Shown here piece by piece: positions 18,875-27,947 of a stretch of DNA of 64,000 nucleotides (positions are counted from its first letter, which is position 1; each line of letters opens with the position of its first letter). The DNA is taken from positions 404,346 to 468,345 of the forward strand of contig NZ_HE978585.1 in assembly GCF_000311985.1 (NCBI RefSeq). The letters are read 5' to 3'. Under the pieces are notes generated by a model that worked only from the letters and a program-made list of their open reading frames with translations, was not told the DNA's origin and made no database searches. This stretch comes from Kallipyga massiliensis ph2 (GTDB taxonomy: Bacteria > Bacillota > Clostridia > Tissierellales > Peptoniphilaceae). A program made the translations under genes and the position numbers.

Positions 18875-19657
18875 ATGGCCAAGAAGAAAAAAGAAAAAGA
18901 GATGAAAAAAAATAAGGTAAGGGAGGAATTCGAGGATCTGGCCCGGACGGGGGATTTGGAACTCCGGAACAAGCTCATCACCGACCACCTTTATATTGCG
19001 GAAATCCTGGCCAAGAAGTACGTCAACCGGGGCATCGAATATGATGACCTCTACCAAGTGGCCTGTATGGGCTTGGTCTTTGCCATCGACCGCTACGATG
19101 TATCCAAGGGCTACGAATTTTCTTCCTTTGCTACGCCGACCATTGTCGGGGAGATCAAGCGCTATTTCCGGGACAAGGGCTGGGTCATCCGGGTCCCCCG
19201 GCGGATCCAGGAGCTGTCCAAAAAAGTCAACCTGGCCCGGTCCTCCCTGGCTCAAGAGCTCCAGCGTCAGCCGACCGTGGACGATATTGCTGACCGGCTG
19301 GGCGTTTCGGTGGAAGAGGTCTTGGAGACCATGGAAGCCTCCAAGGTCTACACCCCCCAATCCCTGGATATGACCTTCGACAATTCCGGAGATGACCGGG
19401 AGATCAACCTGGGGGATATGATCGGGGTGGAGGATGAGGCCTATGAGGATGTGGATTTCAACGATGTCGTGGACCGGCTGACGGAATCCCTCAACGACCT
19501 GGAGAAGAAGATCTTCTACTACCGCTATTATGACAAGCGGACCCAAATCTCCATTGCGGAGGAACTCAATGTCTCCCAGATGACCATATCCCGCCTGGAA
19601 AAGAAGATCATCAGCAAATTCAGGACCACCCTCAATGTGACCGTGGATGAAAAATAA
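18875..19657 (+). CDS. SigB/SigF/SigG-family RNA polymerase sigma factor
   Basis: A 260-residue sigma-70 protein with region 2 (LITDHLYIAEILAKKY, then YDDLYQVACMGLVFAIDRYD and FSSFATPTIVGEIKRYFRD), region 3 (RVPRRIQELSKKV) and a region 4 helix-turn-helix (TQISIAEELNVSQMTISRLE). This is the SigB/SigF/SigG group, which controls general stress or forespore genes. Its partners sit directly upstream, 10 bases away. I cannot tell a stress from a sporulation role, and no spo genes are seen. Confidence 0.92.
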   Translation: MAKKKKEKEMKKNKVREEFEDLARTGDLELRNKLITDHLYIAEILAKKYVNRGIEYDDLYQVACMGLVFAIDRYDVSKGYEFSSFATPTIVGEIKRYFRDKGWVIRVPRRIQELSKKVNLARSSLAQELQRQPTVDDIADRLGVSVEEVLETMEASKVYTPQSLDMTFDNSGDDREINLGDMIGVEDEAYEDVDFNDVVDRLTESLNDLEKKIFYYRYYDKRTQISIAEELNVSQMTISRLEKKIISKFRTTLNVTVDEK

Positions 19658-19665
19658 AGGAGCCT

Positions 19666-20853
19666 ATGATGTCCGACCAATATGAAGAAAGGGAGTGGAT
19701 TGACCTCTTTGACCGGGACGACCATTTGCTGGGGACTTTCCAAAGGGGGGACCAATATCCGGAGGGAAGCCATAACCACATTGTCTGCGTCTTCACCCTG
19801 AATTCCAAAGGGGAGATCCTCCTGACCCGGCGGGCCATGAACAAGTCCTGGCCGGGCCTTTGGGAGAATACGGCGGGCGCCTGCCTGTCAGGGGAGGACC
19901 CCAAGGAGAGCGCCCAGAGGGAATTGGAGGAGGAGACGGGGATCTCGGCTGACCCGGATGACCTGGTCTTCCTGGGAAAACTTCCTTCCATCAATGGCCA
20001 GCACCTTCTCCACGCCTACTTCCTCCACCAGGACCTTCCCATTGAAGAGGTCCGACTCCAGGAGGGGGAGACCATGGATGCCAAGTGGGTCCCCATGGAC
20101 CTCTCTTTGGTTTACGATGAGAGCCTGGCCGAACCGGTCCGTTACCGCCTCCTCTACTATTGGCACCAGCTCATTTCCTATGCCCATCCCCGGGAGGGAA
20201 TGGAACCCTGGCTGGACTGGGCCAAGACCCTCCAGTTTTATGCTCAGCAGGGCCTGGAATACACGAGAGATCCTTTCGATAAGGAGCGCTTTGAAGGGAT
20301 CCGGCAGATCGCTTCCCGGATGATGGCGGAGAAGACCGGGGTGACGACGGAAAAAGTTCTGGGCCTCTTTGCCGGCGACAAGGGCTACCAAACCCCCAAG
20401 GTGGAAGTCCGGGCGGCCGTTTTCCGGGAGGACCGGGTCCTCCTGGTTCTGGAAGGGCGGAATGGGGAGTGGTCCCTGCCGGGTGGATGGTGCGATGCCG
20501 GAATCAGCCTGCGGAAAAATGCCGAGAAGGAGTGCATGGAAGAGGCGGGCATCGCCGTTACCGCCCACCGCCTGGTTACTGTCCAGAATCGGTCGGAGAA
20601 TGACTATAAGGAAGTCATCCCCTACGAAGTCTACAAGTGCTATGTAACCTGCCGGACGGATTGGGCCGGGAAGGTCAACGAGGAGGGGATTGAGATCGTC
20701 ACAGACTTCAAGGTCAACCCCGAAACCAAGGCAGCAGCCTTCTTCCCCATTGACCGGCTCCCGCCCCTATCGTCGGGGAGGGTTAATGAAGCCTCCATCC
20801 GCCTCTGCTACGAAGCCCACCAAGCGGACCATTGGGAAAGCCGGTTCGACTGA
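19666..20853 (+). CDS. tandem Nudix hydrolase fusion
   Basis: A 395-residue protein with two Nudix units. Unit 1 (about 1-165) resembles the YfcD/IDI-like group and has an intact Nudix box, G-x5-E-x7-REL-EEETGI at about residue 66. A helical linker (DWAKTLQFYAQQGLEYTRDP) matches the Nudix_N_2 domain that normally precedes a separate Nudix enzyme. Unit 2 (about 245-385) has GGWCDAGISLRKNAEKECM then EEAGI, in which the first Glu of the box is Ile and the Arg is Lys. The first unit is probably active and the second questionable. Substrates are unknown. It starts 9 bases after the sigma gene. Confidence 0.88.
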   Translation: MMSDQYEEREWIDLFDRDDHLLGTFQRGDQYPEGSHNHIVCVFTLNSKGEILLTRRAMNKSWPGLWENTAGACLSGEDPKESAQRELEEETGISADPDDLVFLGKLPSINGQHLLHAYFLHQDLPIEEVRLQEGETMDAKWVPMDLSLVYDESLAEPVRYRLLYYWHQLISYAHPREGMEPWLDWAKTLQFYAQQGLEYTRDPFDKERFEGIRQIASRMMAEKTGVTTEKVLGLFAGDKGYQTPKVEVRAAVFREDRVLLVLEGRNGEWSLPGGWCDAGISLRKNAEKECMEEAGIAVTAHRLVTVQNRSENDYKEVIPYEVYKCYVTCRTDWAGKVNEEGIEIVTDFKVNPETKAAAFFPIDRLPPLSSGRVNEASIRLCYEAHQADHWESRFD

Positions 20854-20862
20854 TGAACAATA

Positions 20863-20909
20863 AAAAACGACCTCCACTGGCTCAGGACCTGTGGAGGTCG
20901 TTTTTTTTG
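20863..20909. terminator. bidirectional Rho-independent terminator
   Basis: Arms AACGACCTCCAC and GTGGAGGTCGTT around a 13-base loop, flanked by an A run on the left and eight T on the right. It can stop both the gyrase-to-Nudix strand and the convergent zinc-ribbon gene. Confidence 0.88.
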
Positions 20910-20941
20910 TTGAGTTTTTCGCCTCATGGACCGGCCATCAG

Positions 20942-22420
20942 CTAGTCCCAGGGGAGGGCGGCGTTGAAGTTGGCCTGGACCCATTTTCCGTCGACAAAGC
21001 GGAAGGCGACTTTCATGGTGTAGTCGTCGGAGGAAAAGGCCCCGGCTAGCTTTTCCCATAGGCTGGTTTGGGTCAGAGTCTTGGTGCAGGAGGCTTTGAT
21101 GAGGACTTCGTCAGTCTTGGGGAAGGCCTGGACCCGGACCTTGTCCACGGTGAAGTGGGAATACTTCTTGAGGTCATTCTTCAGGGCCTGGTATTTCCTC
21201 TCCGCATCCTGACGGATACCATCCTCATGGAGGAAGAGGGGGGCGATGGTCTCGAAGTCCTTGTCCTGGGCAGCGGCAAGGAGGATGGTCCGGAAGTTTT
21301 TCAGGGCTTGTTGATTGAGGGCCTGGATGGCCTCCGGGCTGAGGGGGAGGTCCGCCATGGATAGGGTCTTATGGCGGTCATCCACCGGGATGACTGTTTT
21401 TACCAGGGGGACCCCCTTGCCGGAGATCTCCAGGAGATGGTCACCACGGAGGATGCCGGGCAGGCGGTAGACATCCCAACCGTCATCACCCCGCTCCGTA
21501 TCCAGGAAGTTTTGGCTGACGATCTTTCCGTCAATGGAGACCTGGGCGGAGGGAGGGACCTTGACCTGGAACTCATCCAGGGCATAGGTTTCGGGGCGAA
21601 CTTTCCAGTTGTCAAAGAAGAGGAAGGACCGGGTGTTCTTTTTCTCCAGGGTCAGGGGGAACTTGTAGACTTCCTGGGACCCTTCCACCATGTATTCGAT
21701 AGTCAGGTCCTTTTTCAAATTCCCCTTGTTGCCTTTGATGGTGTCCATGATGAAGCCTTCGTCGATAACGGAGTAGGAGGAGACCTTGTCCAGCTGGTAG
21801 AATTTCTGGAGGATGGCCAGGGATTGGTCATTGAGCTGGAGGGATTCTTCCTCTCGGTCGAGGAGGCGGAGGGCTTCCTTGGGGGAATTGTTGGCCAGGG
21901 CAACAAAGAAGTGTTCGCTGACGGCCTGGGGGGTGAAGCGGGGTCGGAGGAGGCGTCGGCCGAAGAAGAGGATGACCAGGAAGGCCACCAGGGCCACCAC
22001 TAAGATGGTCTGGTAGGCAGAGAACCCCCTCTTCCGGGGGGCAGGAGGCGGCGGGGTCGGCCGATAGGGAGCCTGAGCCTTGTCCGGATGGAAGAATTCC
22101 TCATAATAATCCGCTTCCCCGTAGGACCGGGCCCTTTCCAAATACTGGTCCGGGTCCAGGTTCAGCTTAGAGGCCTCTTCTTCAATCGGAAGCGTTTCGG
22201 CGATAGGAACTTCATCTTCCGGAGAATCGGTGACTTCCGAGACGTCCTCCTTGGAACCTATCGTGGCATCCTTATCCTTATCTTCCGTGGGGATGGGGGT
22301 CAGGGGCTGGGTGGACTCCATTTCTTCTTCCGGTTTTTCCTCCTTGTTCATGGTAGCCCCGCAGGCCCGGCAAGTTTTTTCGTCTTCCGGATTCCATGAT
22401 CCGCACTTTGGACAAAACAT
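20942..22420 (-). CDS. zinc-ribbon membrane protein, TcaA-like
   Basis: A 492-residue protein with a cytoplasmic zinc ribbon (Cys 3, 6, 17, 20), an acidic and proline-rich linker, one membrane helix at about 135-155 (TILVVALVAFLVILFF) and a large outside domain. This is the layout of the TcaA/YvbJ group of Gram-positive envelope proteins, some of which affect glycopeptide tolerance. The outside part appears to contain a small beta-rich segment (VSIDGKIV, then DTERGDDG) followed by a SnoaL/NTF2-like end. Function here is inferred only from layout. It follows a small membrane protein gene by 8 bases. Confidence 0.8.
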   Translation of the reverse strand: MFCPKCGSWNPEDEKTCRACGATMNKEEKPEEEMESTQPLTPIPTEDKDKDATIGSKEDVSEVTDSPEDEVPIAETLPIEEEASKLNLDPDQYLERARSYGEADYYEEFFHPDKAQAPYRPTPPPPAPRKRGFSAYQTILVVALVAFLVILFFGRRLLRPRFTPQAVSEHFFVALANNSPKEALRLLDREEESLQLNDQSLAILQKFYQLDKVSSYSVIDEGFIMDTIKGNKGNLKKDLTIEYMVEGSQEVYKFPLTLEKKNTRSFLFFDNWKVRPETYALDEFQVKVPPSAQVSIDGKIVSQNFLDTERGDDGWDVYRLPGILRGDHLLEISGKGVPLVKTVIPVDDRHKTLSMADLPLSPEAIQALNQQALKNFRTILLAAAQDKDFETIAPLFLHEDGIRQDAERKYQALKNDLKKYSHFTVDKVRVQAFPKTDEVLIKASCTKTLTQTSLWEKLAGAFSSDDYTMKVAFRFVDGKWVQANFNAALPWD

Positions 22421-22428
22421 GGCCCCTC

Positions 22429-22707
22429 CTATTCTTGACCGGCGACTTGGCCGGCCGCCTTGCCGTCAATGATCACGGCAAAGCCATCACCTTCCCTGTT
22501 GAGATTTGCCTCATCAGAGGCAGGATCCTCAGCAGTGGATTCCTGGGCCGCCCTCACCTCCTCGGGCAAGGCGGCCTTTTGGGGGGCCAGGGCCGGCACC
22601 CCGGTGACCTGGTGGATAACCCCGATGGCCACCAGGAGGATGACCAGGACCAGGGCAATGAGGATCAGGCTGATTTTTTTCGTATTCTCTAAAATTCGTT
22701 CGTACAT
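22429..22707 (-). CDS. small single-pass membrane protein
   Basis: A 92-residue protein with a short basic N-terminus, one strong membrane helix (ISLILIALVLVILLVAIGVI, about residues 12-31) and an acidic, alanine-rich outside tail. AAAGGT precedes the ATG. It probably forms an operon with the TcaA-like gene 8 bases downstream. I do not recognise a family. Confidence 0.7.
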   Translation of the reverse strand: MYERILENTKKISLILIALVLVILLVAIGVIHQVTGVPALAPQKAALPEEVRAAQESTAEDPASDEANLNREGDGFAVIIDGKAAGQVAGQE

Positions 22708-22873
22708 AGCTGACCTTTCCGGGTAAAGATAGTGTGAATAAAGTCTTTCTTCCAGTATAGTAGATTAAGGAGGAAGTTTCTTCTTTTCATCCTCAAAATC
22801 CCTTGATAAAATTTGGATATAAATGAGAAAAAGGATCTTGAATTGACCTATGGAGGTCATTGAAGGAGTGAAT

Positions 22874-24883
22874 ATGGCAAGAGAAACCTTACCGGGTTGG
22901 GGGAAGGATAACCCCAAAATCCCCCAGTGGGTAAAGGATAACACGGATAGAGGGACCGACCCCGACCGATTGGACAACCCGTCTTTGTATGGGGAAGTGG
23001 ATGATGAAGGGGTCAAGGTCTATCAACCGGGCAAGTCCAGGAAGGTCTGGAAGAAGGCCGACCATGAGGAATATGGGGATTACACCTTCGAAGAGGACCT
23101 GGACCAGGCCTACCCCCCGGTTTACGAAGAAGATTATGGGGAAGATTTTTCCGACCCGGAAGAGGATTTATTTCGGGAAGGGGCCAACAAAAAGAAGGTC
23201 GGGGCCCTGGTTGGCCTGGCCGGCCTGGCCCTCCTGGCCGTCCTCTTCTTTAGATGGAGAGGGGGCCCGCCCAAGACCCTGGTTAAGCATGAAGATTCGG
23301 GGAATGAAGTCGCCCTGGAGGAATCCCAAGAAAAGAAAGAGGACCTGCCACAGGTTGTTTGGGAGGAAAAGGAGGGGGCGGATGCCCCCAAAGAAGCGAA
23401 TTATGAGGCCGACAAGCTGAGAGAACCCAACCTGTCCAATTCCGTCAAGGCAACCCGGGAGCTGTCCATCCATTATCCGGACCAGTCCATCGAAGAAGGG
23501 TCCGGGAATCCGGAGGAGTCGGGTGAGCCGGAAGCGGCCAAGCCGGATCCGGAGAAGAAGATGGCAAAGGGGAACCGGATCCTGGCCGGATCTTCTGAGA
23601 ATCCTCGGATTTCTTCCAACCTTCCTCTGGCGAGTGCTTCCTCCTCCCCGGTCCCCTTTTCCCTGAACTTTTCCGGGGACCCCGACCTTTCCCGCCAGGT
23701 CTTTGTCCAGGCCGGAAAGGACGGCTATGACCTTTATAGCCGCCATGAGGCGAGTTTCCAGGGACTGACTTCGGCCGACCTCCTTTCCCGGCTTCATTCG
23801 GGAGAAAGGGGCCAGGGAGAGGATTATCCCTCTAAGCTGACCGTCCGGGTAGTTAGCCCCGAAGAGGCCCAAGCCATCGCCGCTGATCCCGACCTGGAAT
23901 CCCTGGTGGAGACCTGGAAGGGGGTCGATTCGGGTCTCCGCCTGGTTCTCTACCGAAAGGCCAAGGAGGGGGCCATAGTCGATAAGGTCTTCTCCGCCAT
24001 GGATACGCCGCCCCTGACCCTGGACCGGATAGAAAAGCTGGTCCAAGAGGGGACGGAGGTTAATGAGGAAGGTCCGTTTGAAGAGACCATGAGTCCGGAG
24101 GAAGAGTGGGAGAAGCTGACTGATAAGCTCCTCAATGATGCCTTCCGAGTGGAATGGGAATACAACCTTCCCCTTTACGCAGCCGGCCCCTTTGACCGCC
24201 TGGGGATCGAGGACTTGCGTAAGAATAAGCCGACAACCGAGCCGGCCTATGAGGTGGGCCTGGTGGACTTGGATAGGGATGGCCACCCGGAATACCTCAT
24301 CCACGCTTCCATGCGGGGGGAGACCCGGGAAAATGTCCAGGGTTATTGGGCTATTTTGACGCCCTCTAAAGCCGGCCTCCTGGTCCAGGCCTGCTACCCC
24401 TACGGAAATGGGGACATGATTTATAAGAAGGGGGGTCTGGTCCTGACCTCCCAGTCCCGGGGGAAAAACAAGCTCACCTTCACCATCTACCGGACCGCCT
24501 ATCCGGAAACGGCCGGGCAAGACCAGAGCCTGACCTTCTACCAGCCGGAGGGTTTGGGCCAGACCTTGACCTATGAGGACCTCAAGGACGACTACAAGGG
24601 CGCCTACCTGGTTCCCTACAAAGGGGGGGTCTACCTGGCCAGCCGGAAGGACTATGACGCCATGATGGACCTGGCGGAGAACGTCATCCAAGGCGGGGTC
24701 CAACTGGCCCTCTCCGGTGGGCCGAGTGAGGATGCGACCATCGTCGATGTCAACCGCTATCTCCAGAGGAACTTCCAGGAGCTCCCCCTGTCTTCGGCGG
24801 CTTGGTCGAAGGCGGTTCCCCTCTCCCGCTTCGAGGGGCGGACCGATCCTATCCGATATGAGGACCTGGCTTCGGAAGGATGA
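22874..24883 (+). CDS. large membrane-anchored protein of unknown function
   Basis: A 669-residue protein with an acidic, tyrosine-rich cytoplasmic N-terminus, one membrane helix near residues 108-125 (VGALVGLAGLALLAVLFF), a low-complexity acidic/proline stretch, then a globular outside region from about residue 230. The segment EVGLVDLDRDGHPEYLI resembles an FG-GAP/EF-hand-like calcium loop (DLDRDGxPE). The ATG at 22874 has AAGGAG upstream; the frame opens 24 bases earlier without one. It is divergent from the small membrane protein gene. I cannot name the family. Confidence 0.75.
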   Translation: MARETLPGWGKDNPKIPQWVKDNTDRGTDPDRLDNPSLYGEVDDEGVKVYQPGKSRKVWKKADHEEYGDYTFEEDLDQAYPPVYEEDYGEDFSDPEEDLFREGANKKKVGALVGLAGLALLAVLFFRWRGGPPKTLVKHEDSGNEVALEESQEKKEDLPQVVWEEKEGADAPKEANYEADKLREPNLSNSVKATRELSIHYPDQSIEEGSGNPEESGEPEAAKPDPEKKMAKGNRILAGSSENPRISSNLPLASASSSPVPFSLNFSGDPDLSRQVFVQAGKDGYDLYSRHEASFQGLTSADLLSRLHSGERGQGEDYPSKLTVRVVSPEEAQAIAADPDLESLVETWKGVDSGLRLVLYRKAKEGAIVDKVFSAMDTPPLTLDRIEKLVQEGTEVNEEGPFEETMSPEEEWEKLTDKLLNDAFRVEWEYNLPLYAAGPFDRLGIEDLRKNKPTTEPAYEVGLVDLDRDGHPEYLIHASMRGETRENVQGYWAILTPSKAGLLVQACYPYGNGDMIYKKGGLVLTSQSRGKNKLTFTIYRTAYPETAGQDQSLTFYQPEGLGQTLTYEDLKDDYKGAYLVPYKGGVYLASRKDYDAMMDLAENVIQGGVQLALSGGPSEDATIVDVNRYLQRNFQELPLSSAAWSKAVPLSRFEGRTDPIRYEDLASEG

Positions 24884-24895
24884 GAGGGGAGAAAG

Positions 24896-24942
24896 AAAAA
24901 AGCGACGCCGGAAGGAAAATTCCTTCCGACGCCGCTTTTTTG
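24896..24942. terminator. bidirectional Rho-independent terminator
   Basis: An almost perfect hairpin with arms running AGCGACGCCGGAAGGAA and its complement around a two-base loop, A-rich on the left and T-rich on the right. It lies between two convergent genes. Confidence 0.9.
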
Positions 24943-24960
24943 TTTTGTTAGATTTTCGTC

Positions 24961-27699
24961 TTACTGCCGGCTCATGCCCTCGTAAACTTCGGTAGCAGCG
25001 AAGGGGATGATGGAGAGGATCAGGGTGGGGACCCATTCCTTGAGGGTCATGAAGGACACATCGAAGAGGTCCCGGAGCTGGGGGATGTAGAGGACGATGA
25101 GGAGGAGGGCGACGCCGATGAGGATGGCGTAGTTCATGGACTTGTTGGAGAACCAACCGATCTGGGACATGGTGTAGGTGTCGGACCGGGCGGCCATGGC
25201 CCGGAAGAGCTCGGCCAGGATCAGGGTGGAGAAGCACATGGTCCGGCCCTCCGCCAGCTTTTCGGCCCCGGTCAGGCCTTGGCCAAAGTAGTAGTAGCCG
25301 ATGGCGAAGGAGGTCAGGGTAGCCACGGCAATGGCTACGGCCTGGACGATGATGGACCGCTTCATCTTGGCGTCGATGATGGCTTCTTTGGGGTCTCTCG
25401 GGGGAACATTCATGATGTCAGGCTCACCGGGTTCCATCCCCAGGGCCAGGGCCGGGAGGGAGTCGGTGACCAGGTTGAGCCAGAGGAGCATGATGGGCGA
25501 GAGGGGGGTGGGGAATTGCTGGCCGCTCTTGGAGAAGATCAAGCAGATGTCGATGATCATGGCCACGGCGATGACGATGACTTCACCGACGTTGCAGGAG
25601 AGGAGGAAAGAGATGAACTTCTTGATGTTGGAGTAGATGGTCCGGCCTTCCTCGACGGCGTTGACGATGGTGGCAAAGTTATCGTCGGTCAAGATGACGT
25701 TGGCCGTGTTCTTGGCCACGTCGGTCCCCGTAATCCCCATGGCGATCCCGATGTCGGCTCGCTTGATGGCGGGGGCGTCGTTGACCCCGTCCCCAGTCAT
25801 GGCGGTGATTTCGCCGTTGGCCTTGAGGGCTTCGACAATCTGAACCTTATTTTCCGGGGAAACTCGGGCGAAGATCCGGGTGGTTTTGACGATCTCCTGG
25901 ACTTCTTCGGGGGTCTTATCGTTGAGTTCCCGGCCCATCATGGCCTGGGACCTGTCTTGGCAGATGCCCAGATCCTTGCCGATGGCGTAGGCGGTTTCCA
26001 GGTAGTCCCCGGTGATCATGATGGTGGTGATGCCGGCGGACTTGGTTTCGGCAATGGCCGCCTTGACTTCGGGCCGCGGGGGGTCGATCATCCCGGTCAG
26101 GCCCACGAAGACCATGTCCTTTTCGACCTTATCCGAGGTCTGGTCTTCCTTTGCCGGCAGACCGTCCCAGGTCCGGTAGGCATAGCCCAGGCAGCGGAGG
26201 GCTTGGGAGGCGAAGTCGGTGTTCATGGCCAGGGCCTTTTCTTTCAGGTCGGGGGTAAATTCCCGGACCTCTCCATTGAGGAGGACCCGGTTGGATTTTT
26301 CGATGATGATGTCGGGGGCGCCCTTGGTGAAGGAGGCGACCTTCCCTTCGAAGAAACCTTCGTTGAAGGTGGTCATCATCTTCCGGTCAGAGTCGAAGGG
26401 GATTTCCGCCAGGCGGGGGATCCGGTCCGCCAGGCCCTGGATATCCACATGGGCCTTGGCGGCCATGGTCAGGAGGGCTCCCTCCGTCGGGTCGCCCAGG
26501 CAGTCGTAGTTGCCCTCGTGTTCGGTGATTTCCGCATCGTTGGCGGAGGCGGCGATGGTGACCATGGTCCGGAGGACCTCATGTTCCCCGGCATCCAGGT
26601 TCTGGCCCTCCCTGGTGATCTCGCCTTCGGGGGCGTAGCCGGTTCCGGACACTTCCAGGACTTCGTCGTCGGTGAAGATCTTGGTGACGGTCATTTCGTT
26701 TTGGGTCAAGGTTCCGGTCTTATCCGAGCAGATGACGGTGGTGGTGCCCAAAGTTTCCACGGAGAGGAGTTTTTTAACGATGGCGTTGCGCTCGGCCATC
26801 CGGTTCATCCCGATGGAGAGGACAATGGTGACGACGGCGGTCATCCCTTCAGGAATGGCGGCTACCGCCAGGGAGATGGCGGTCATGATGATGTCGGTGA
26901 TTTCATTGCCGGCGATGAAGCCCAGGATGCCGACAAAGATGGCCACGCCGATGATGAGCTTGCCCAGCTGACCGGAGAGGACGTTGAGCTTGCGCTGGAG
27001 GGGGGTGGCCTCTTCCTCGAAGGATTCGATGGTGGAGGCGATCTTCCCGATCTCCGTCTCATGGCCCGTATCCGTGACGATGCCCTTGCCGTGGCCATAG
27101 GTCACGATGGTGGAGGAGTAGGCGTAGTTGGCCCGGTCCCCAATGCCCACCTCATCGGTATAAGACGTAGCAGCGTCCTTCTCCGCGGCGACGGATTCTC
27201 CGGTGAATGAGGACTCATCGATCTGGAGGTTGGAGGATTCAAAGAGGCGGAGGTCAGCCGGAACGATGTCCCCGGTTTCCAGGAGGACCACATCGCCAGG
27301 GACCAGGTCCTCGGATTTGACCTCCATGGACCGGCCCTCTCTCACCACCTTGGCATTGGGGGAGGACATCTCCTGGAGGGCGGCCACCGAATCCTCCGCC
27401 TTTCCCTCCTGGTAGATGGAAAGGGCGGCGTTGAGGATGACGATGGCAATGATCATGATGGCCTCGACCATATCTCCGGTGAACATGGAGAAGATGGAGG
27501 CCACGATCAGGATGATGACCAAAGGATCCTTAAATTGGTCGATCAGCTTTTCAATAAAGGGCTTTTTCTTGGACTCCGACAGCTTGTTAGGGCCATATTT
27601 CTCCAGGCGGGCTTGGGCTTCCGCAGGGGAAAGACCCCGGTCGGCCTGGGTGGACAAGGCCTTCTCCACCTCCTGGACGGATTCTTGGTACCAGTTCAT
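24961..27699 (-). CDS. calcium-type P-type ATPase (P2A, SERCA/PMR1-like)
   Basis: A 912-residue cation pump. The phosphorylation site is DKTGTLTQNEMT, the actuator motif is TGES, and the hinge is TGDGVNDAPAIKRADIG. Membrane segment 4 has AAIPEGMTA (PEG motif), and C-terminal helices include NLVTDSLPALALG. These indicate a calcium-exporting P2A pump, although substrate choice is inferred. The ATG at 27699 follows GAAGGAGG; the longer frame upstream is probably not translated. It is monocistronic, with terminators on its 3' side. Confidence 0.93.
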   Translation of the reverse strand: MNWYQESVQEVEKALSTQADRGLSPAEAQARLEKYGPNKLSESKKKPFIEKLIDQFKDPLVIILIVASIFSMFTGDMVEAIMIIAIVILNAALSIYQEGKAEDSVAALQEMSSPNAKVVREGRSMEVKSEDLVPGDVVLLETGDIVPADLRLFESSNLQIDESSFTGESVAAEKDAATSYTDEVGIGDRANYAYSSTIVTYGHGKGIVTDTGHETEIGKIASTIESFEEEATPLQRKLNVLSGQLGKLIIGVAIFVGILGFIAGNEITDIIMTAISLAVAAIPEGMTAVVTIVLSIGMNRMAERNAIVKKLLSVETLGTTTVICSDKTGTLTQNEMTVTKIFTDDEVLEVSGTGYAPEGEITREGQNLDAGEHEVLRTMVTIAASANDAEITEHEGNYDCLGDPTEGALLTMAAKAHVDIQGLADRIPRLAEIPFDSDRKMMTTFNEGFFEGKVASFTKGAPDIIIEKSNRVLLNGEVREFTPDLKEKALAMNTDFASQALRCLGYAYRTWDGLPAKEDQTSDKVEKDMVFVGLTGMIDPPRPEVKAAIAETKSAGITTIMITGDYLETAYAIGKDLGICQDRSQAMMGRELNDKTPEEVQEIVKTTRIFARVSPENKVQIVEALKANGEITAMTGDGVNDAPAIKRADIGIAMGITGTDVAKNTANVILTDDNFATIVNAVEEGRTIYSNIKKFISFLLSCNVGEVIVIAVAMIIDICLIFSKSGQQFPTPLSPIMLLWLNLVTDSLPALALGMEPGEPDIMNVPPRDPKEAIIDAKMKRSIIVQAVAIAVATLTSFAIGYYYFGQGLTGAEKLAEGRTMCFSTLILAELFRAMAARSDTYTMSQIGWFSNKSMNYAILIGVALLLIVLYIPQLRDLFDVSFMTLKEWVPTLILSIIPFAATEVYEGMSRQ

Positions 27700-27848
27700 A
27701 AAACCTCCTTCGAATAAGGGCAAGGCGATCGATCCGGATAAGTCATCCTCGATCGCAAAATGAGGGCAGAAAAATTGCATAGCTAGATTATAACACGGCC
27801 TCTTTTATACCCCAAAGGGGACGATTCTATTATCAATAGGAAAAGAGA

Positions 27849-27884
27849 AAACCCCCTTTACCGGAGTTTCCGGTAAAGGGGGCA
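27849..27884 (-). terminator. Rho-independent terminator
   Basis: Arms CCCCTTTACCGG and CCGGTAAAGGGG with a short loop, followed on the minus strand by GTTTTCTCTTTT. It ends the lipoprotein gene at 27948 and lies upstream of the calcium ATPase. The rest of 27700-27947 shows nothing else clear. Confidence 0.8.
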
Positions 27885-27947
27885 TCGATTAAGCTTGTGA
27901 ACGAATGAGGTTTTTTTTGAAGATCAAGATAAGAGGTGTTTTACCCA

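Noticed and set aside
23168-25237. Very long minus-strand open frame (689 codons) opposite the large membrane protein
   Set aside because: Shadow frame caused by GC-rich codon bias; the translation is low-complexity, and it overlaps the well-supported plus-strand gene and the calcium ATPase.
25279-27210. Long plus-strand frame (643 codons) opposite the calcium ATPase
   Set aside because: Asp/Gly/His-rich translation typical of the antisense of a GC-rich gene; the ATPase motifs on the other strand are unambiguous.
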